Of a stretch of DNA of 6,184 nucleotides, positions 4,642-6,184 are shown piece by piece. The DNA comes from Oscillospiraceae bacterium (lineage in GTDB: Bacteria > Bacillota > Clostridia > Oscillospirales > Oscillospiraceae): positions 1 to 6,184 of the forward strand of contig JAISAA010000074.1 of assembly GCA_031266955.1 (NCBI GenBank), written 5' to 3'. The stretch's first letter is position 1; each line of letters begins with the position of its first letter. The position numbers and the translations under genes are program-made. A model generated the notes under the pieces. It did no database searches and was not told the DNA's origin. It saw only the letters and a program-made list of their open reading frames with translations.

Positions 4642-6184
4642 ATATGTTTCTGTACAAGACGAAATCGTTCATCTGCCGCACGAAGCCAGCGTCCGTCAGC
4701 GCCTCGCGCGCTTCGGGAGAATATTCCCGCGTCGTTATACGGCGCGCGTCCGCGAACACCGCGCCCAGCGAAAACTCTCTCGCGAACGCTCGCAAAAGCG
4801 CCGCCGCGTCCGCCGCGCCGCCGAATATTTTCAGCACGGCGCCGCGCCGCTCGAACACGGCGGCGGGCAAACCGCCGCGCAGACCGACGACCGTGCCGGG
4901 CACGGCGGTAAACGCGCGGTTTTCCAAGTGCTTTAATGTTTTTCCCCATTTCAGCGCGGGATCGACGGCGGATATCCACGTTATTTCATCGCTTTCGGCG
5001 GCGAGCGCGGCGGAAACGGCGTCGTAGTCGCTTCCCCTTATGAACTGCGCGCCGCCGAGTCCGGCGATGAAATATCCGCGCCGCGCGCGTCCCGTGAGCT
5101 CCCACAGCCGCAGTATTTCCAGCGCCGCGCCCCAGTCCAGCCGCCCGCGCGCCGTTTCACGGCAGAGAATCACCTCAGAATCGAATATCCGCTCTATCCG
5201 CTCCTCGGACGTAAGCTCGCGCGGCGGACGCGCGAGCTCGAAGCGCCCGGACAGCGCCGACGCACGGGCGCGGGCGGCGCGGCGCGTCTCGGTTTGGTTC
5301 CGGGGTGGCGCGTCGGACAGCCGGCGTATCGGGGCGAAGCTGTCTGAGCGGATAAGGCTTCTTGATATCAGAGAAAATAGTGCGTCGGCCTGTGTTTGAT
5401 TTGACGTGCGTGCGCGCACGGGGAGCGGCATCGCCGTCGCGATGCCGACGTCAGACGTTTCATTTGACGCGCTTGCGTGCATCGGCGGCGGCATTGCGCG
5501 CGCGAAGCTGGCGCCGCGTTTTTTCAAGAACTCCAAAAGCTCGCGCTCGTATTCGGTTATATCGTCCGGGACGGCGGGCGGCAAATCATAATCTATATCG
5601 CCGACGGAATGGAAGCTTACCTTGCCGTCGGCATAACGCCAGAACGTCTCGCCCTCGGCGAGCGCCGCTTCAAGCAGCTCGGGACGATAGCCGCGCACGC
5701 GCGCCGGCAGAATTATTTTCTCCCACATCTCGGCCGGGAGGCCGATATCGCGCATAAGAGCCAGCGCGCCGCGCGTCTGCTCCGCGGGCGGCGCGGGGAC
5801 GGTTCTGCGCCGCAGTAACAGCGCGGCGTAGCGCTCCGGCGGGCGCGTTACGGCGGAGCGCCGTCTGTCCCGGACGGTCTCGCGCCGCGCGCGCTCGTAT
5901 AATTCCGCGTGATAATAGATCTCGCCGCTTTTTACGGCGAGCCCGGCGGCTTCAAGTGCGCGCAAAAGCTCCGACGCTTCGTCCTCGTTCCAGAAAAAGC
6001 GCTCTGATACTTCTATAGCGTCCATTCCGCCGCGATAGCGCAGGGCCCGCCGCAGGATGTTTTGACGCGCTTCGGCGGCGTCTCGCGTATCGCTCCCGCT
6101 CCCGGGCTCAAACGCTTTTTCGTATTCCCCGGCGTGCTCGGCGGCGATCCACAGGCCGGGCTCTATGTATTTGACGCGGCCCGC
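4634..6184 (-). CDS. lhr: Lhr-type ATP-dependent helicase, C-terminal portion (5' end outside window)
   Basis: The last 516 residues of a long helicase. The frame stays open to the right edge, upstream of the ATG at 6025, and reads RVKYIEPGLWIAAEHAGEYEKAF, which fits Lhr just after its helicase core, so 6025 is not the true start. The RecA-like motor domains are not in the window. Visible Lhr C-terminal hallmarks, numbered from the right edge: WEKIILPARVRGY (154-166), GETFWR (178-183), ERELLEFLKKRGASF (213-227), ALFSLISRSLIRSDSFAPIR (268-287), GRARRGYFIAGLGGAQF (365-381), DPALKWGK (408-415) and a C-terminal DAGFVRQMNDFVLYR. In characterised Lhr proteins this region is built of winged-helix modules related to AlkZ glycosylases and takes part in DNA handling linked to repair. 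Between GASFARA and QADALF lies an unusual low-complexity insert with two copies of a 13-residue motif (231-243 and 252-264), encoded by the repeat at 5394-5494. The gene appears to be a transcription unit separate from the DUF3160-capA pair. Confidence 0.88.
   Translation of the reverse strand, partial: AGRVKYIEPGLWIAAEHAGEYEKAFEPGSGSDTRDAAEARQNILRRALRYRGGMDAIEVSERFFWNEDEASELLRALEAAGLAVKSGEIYYHAELYERARRETVRDRRRSAVTRPPERYAALLLRRRTVPAPPAEQTRGALALMRDIGLPAEMWEKIILPARVRGYRPELLEAALAEGETFWRYADGKVSFHSVGDIDYDLPPAVPDDITEYERELLEFLKKRGASFARAMPPPMHASASNETSDVGIATAMPLPVRARTSNQTQADALFSLISRSLIRSDSFAPIRRLSDAPPRNQTETRRAARARASALSGRFELARPPRELTSEERIERIFDSEVILCRETARGRLDWGAALEILRLWELTGRARRGYFIAGLGGAQFIRGSDYDAVSAALAAESDEITWISAVDPALKWGKTLKHLENRAFTAVPGTVVGLRGGLPAAVFERRGAVLKIFGGAADAAALLRAFAREFSLGAVFADARRITTREYSPEAREALTDAGFVRQMNDFVLYRNISG
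5394..5494. repeat. In-frame duplicated repeat inside the lhr gene, sharing sequence with the intergenic repeat
   Basis: Two 38-base direct copies (5394-5431 and 5457-5494) match at 30 of 38 positions with no gaps. They are spaced 63 bases apart, so the frame is kept. On the minus strand they encode MPLPVRARTSNQT and MPPPMHASASNET. Bases 5404-5424 are identical to 235-255 in the intergenic region, including the palindrome CGTGCGCGCACG (5409-5420). Overlapping the end of the first copy and running into the spacer is a perfect hairpin: CGGCATCGC (5426-5434), CGTC loop, GCGATGCCG (5439-5447). No stop codon is introduced. Confidence 0.75.

Noticed and set aside
4563..4979. Minus-strand ORF overlapping the lhr 3' end and the promoter region
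   Set aside because: It is a shadow frame of lhr: extremely Arg-rich, no RBS, and it crosses the lhr stop and the intergenic promoter.

Overview
The window is GC-rich and every gene that can be supported lies on the minus strand. Purine-rich AGGGG-type ribosome binding sites, a TTG start, a near-consensus sigma-A-type promoter, a lipobox lipoprotein, a Clostridia-style CapA with a long N-terminal extension and short REP-like hairpin repeats together suggest a high-GC member of the Bacillota (Clostridia, Oscillospiraceae-like). This placement is an inference from style, not from a marker gene.

Layout, read from right to left in the direction of transcription. The C-terminal third or so of a large Lhr-type ATP-dependent helicase enters at the right edge and ends at 4634. 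An AT-rich gap of about 120 bases follows. It holds a weak possible terminator, a promoter with a consensus -10 box (4576-4581) and a strong ribosome binding site. This promoter drives a two-gene unit: a DUF3160 lipoprotein (2289-4514, TTG start), then 4 bases later a CapA-family metallophosphatase with a signal peptide (476-2284). Both products are predicted to act outside the cytoplasmic membrane, and the tight spacing suggests coupled translation.

The 334 bases between CapA and the left edge gene hold no convincing gene. They contain a series of palindromic elements: two 'GTAGGGGC' hairpins, a GC-rich hairpin carrying a 21-base sequence that recurs exactly inside the helicase gene, and an 80-base nested inverted repeat ending in a T-run. 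That last element looks like the terminator of the CapA unit. It also overlaps the ribosome binding site of a further minus-strand ORF (start at 141) that leaves the window and seems to encode a membrane or exported protein.

The most interesting signal is not a gene cassette but this dispersed palindromic repeat family. It occurs between genes and appears to have been absorbed in frame into the helicase gene, where it encodes a duplicated 13-residue motif in an interdomain linker. A similar cluster of perfect inverted repeats lies in the 3' end of capA. No CRISPR array, tRNA, rRNA, transposase or defence cassette was seen.
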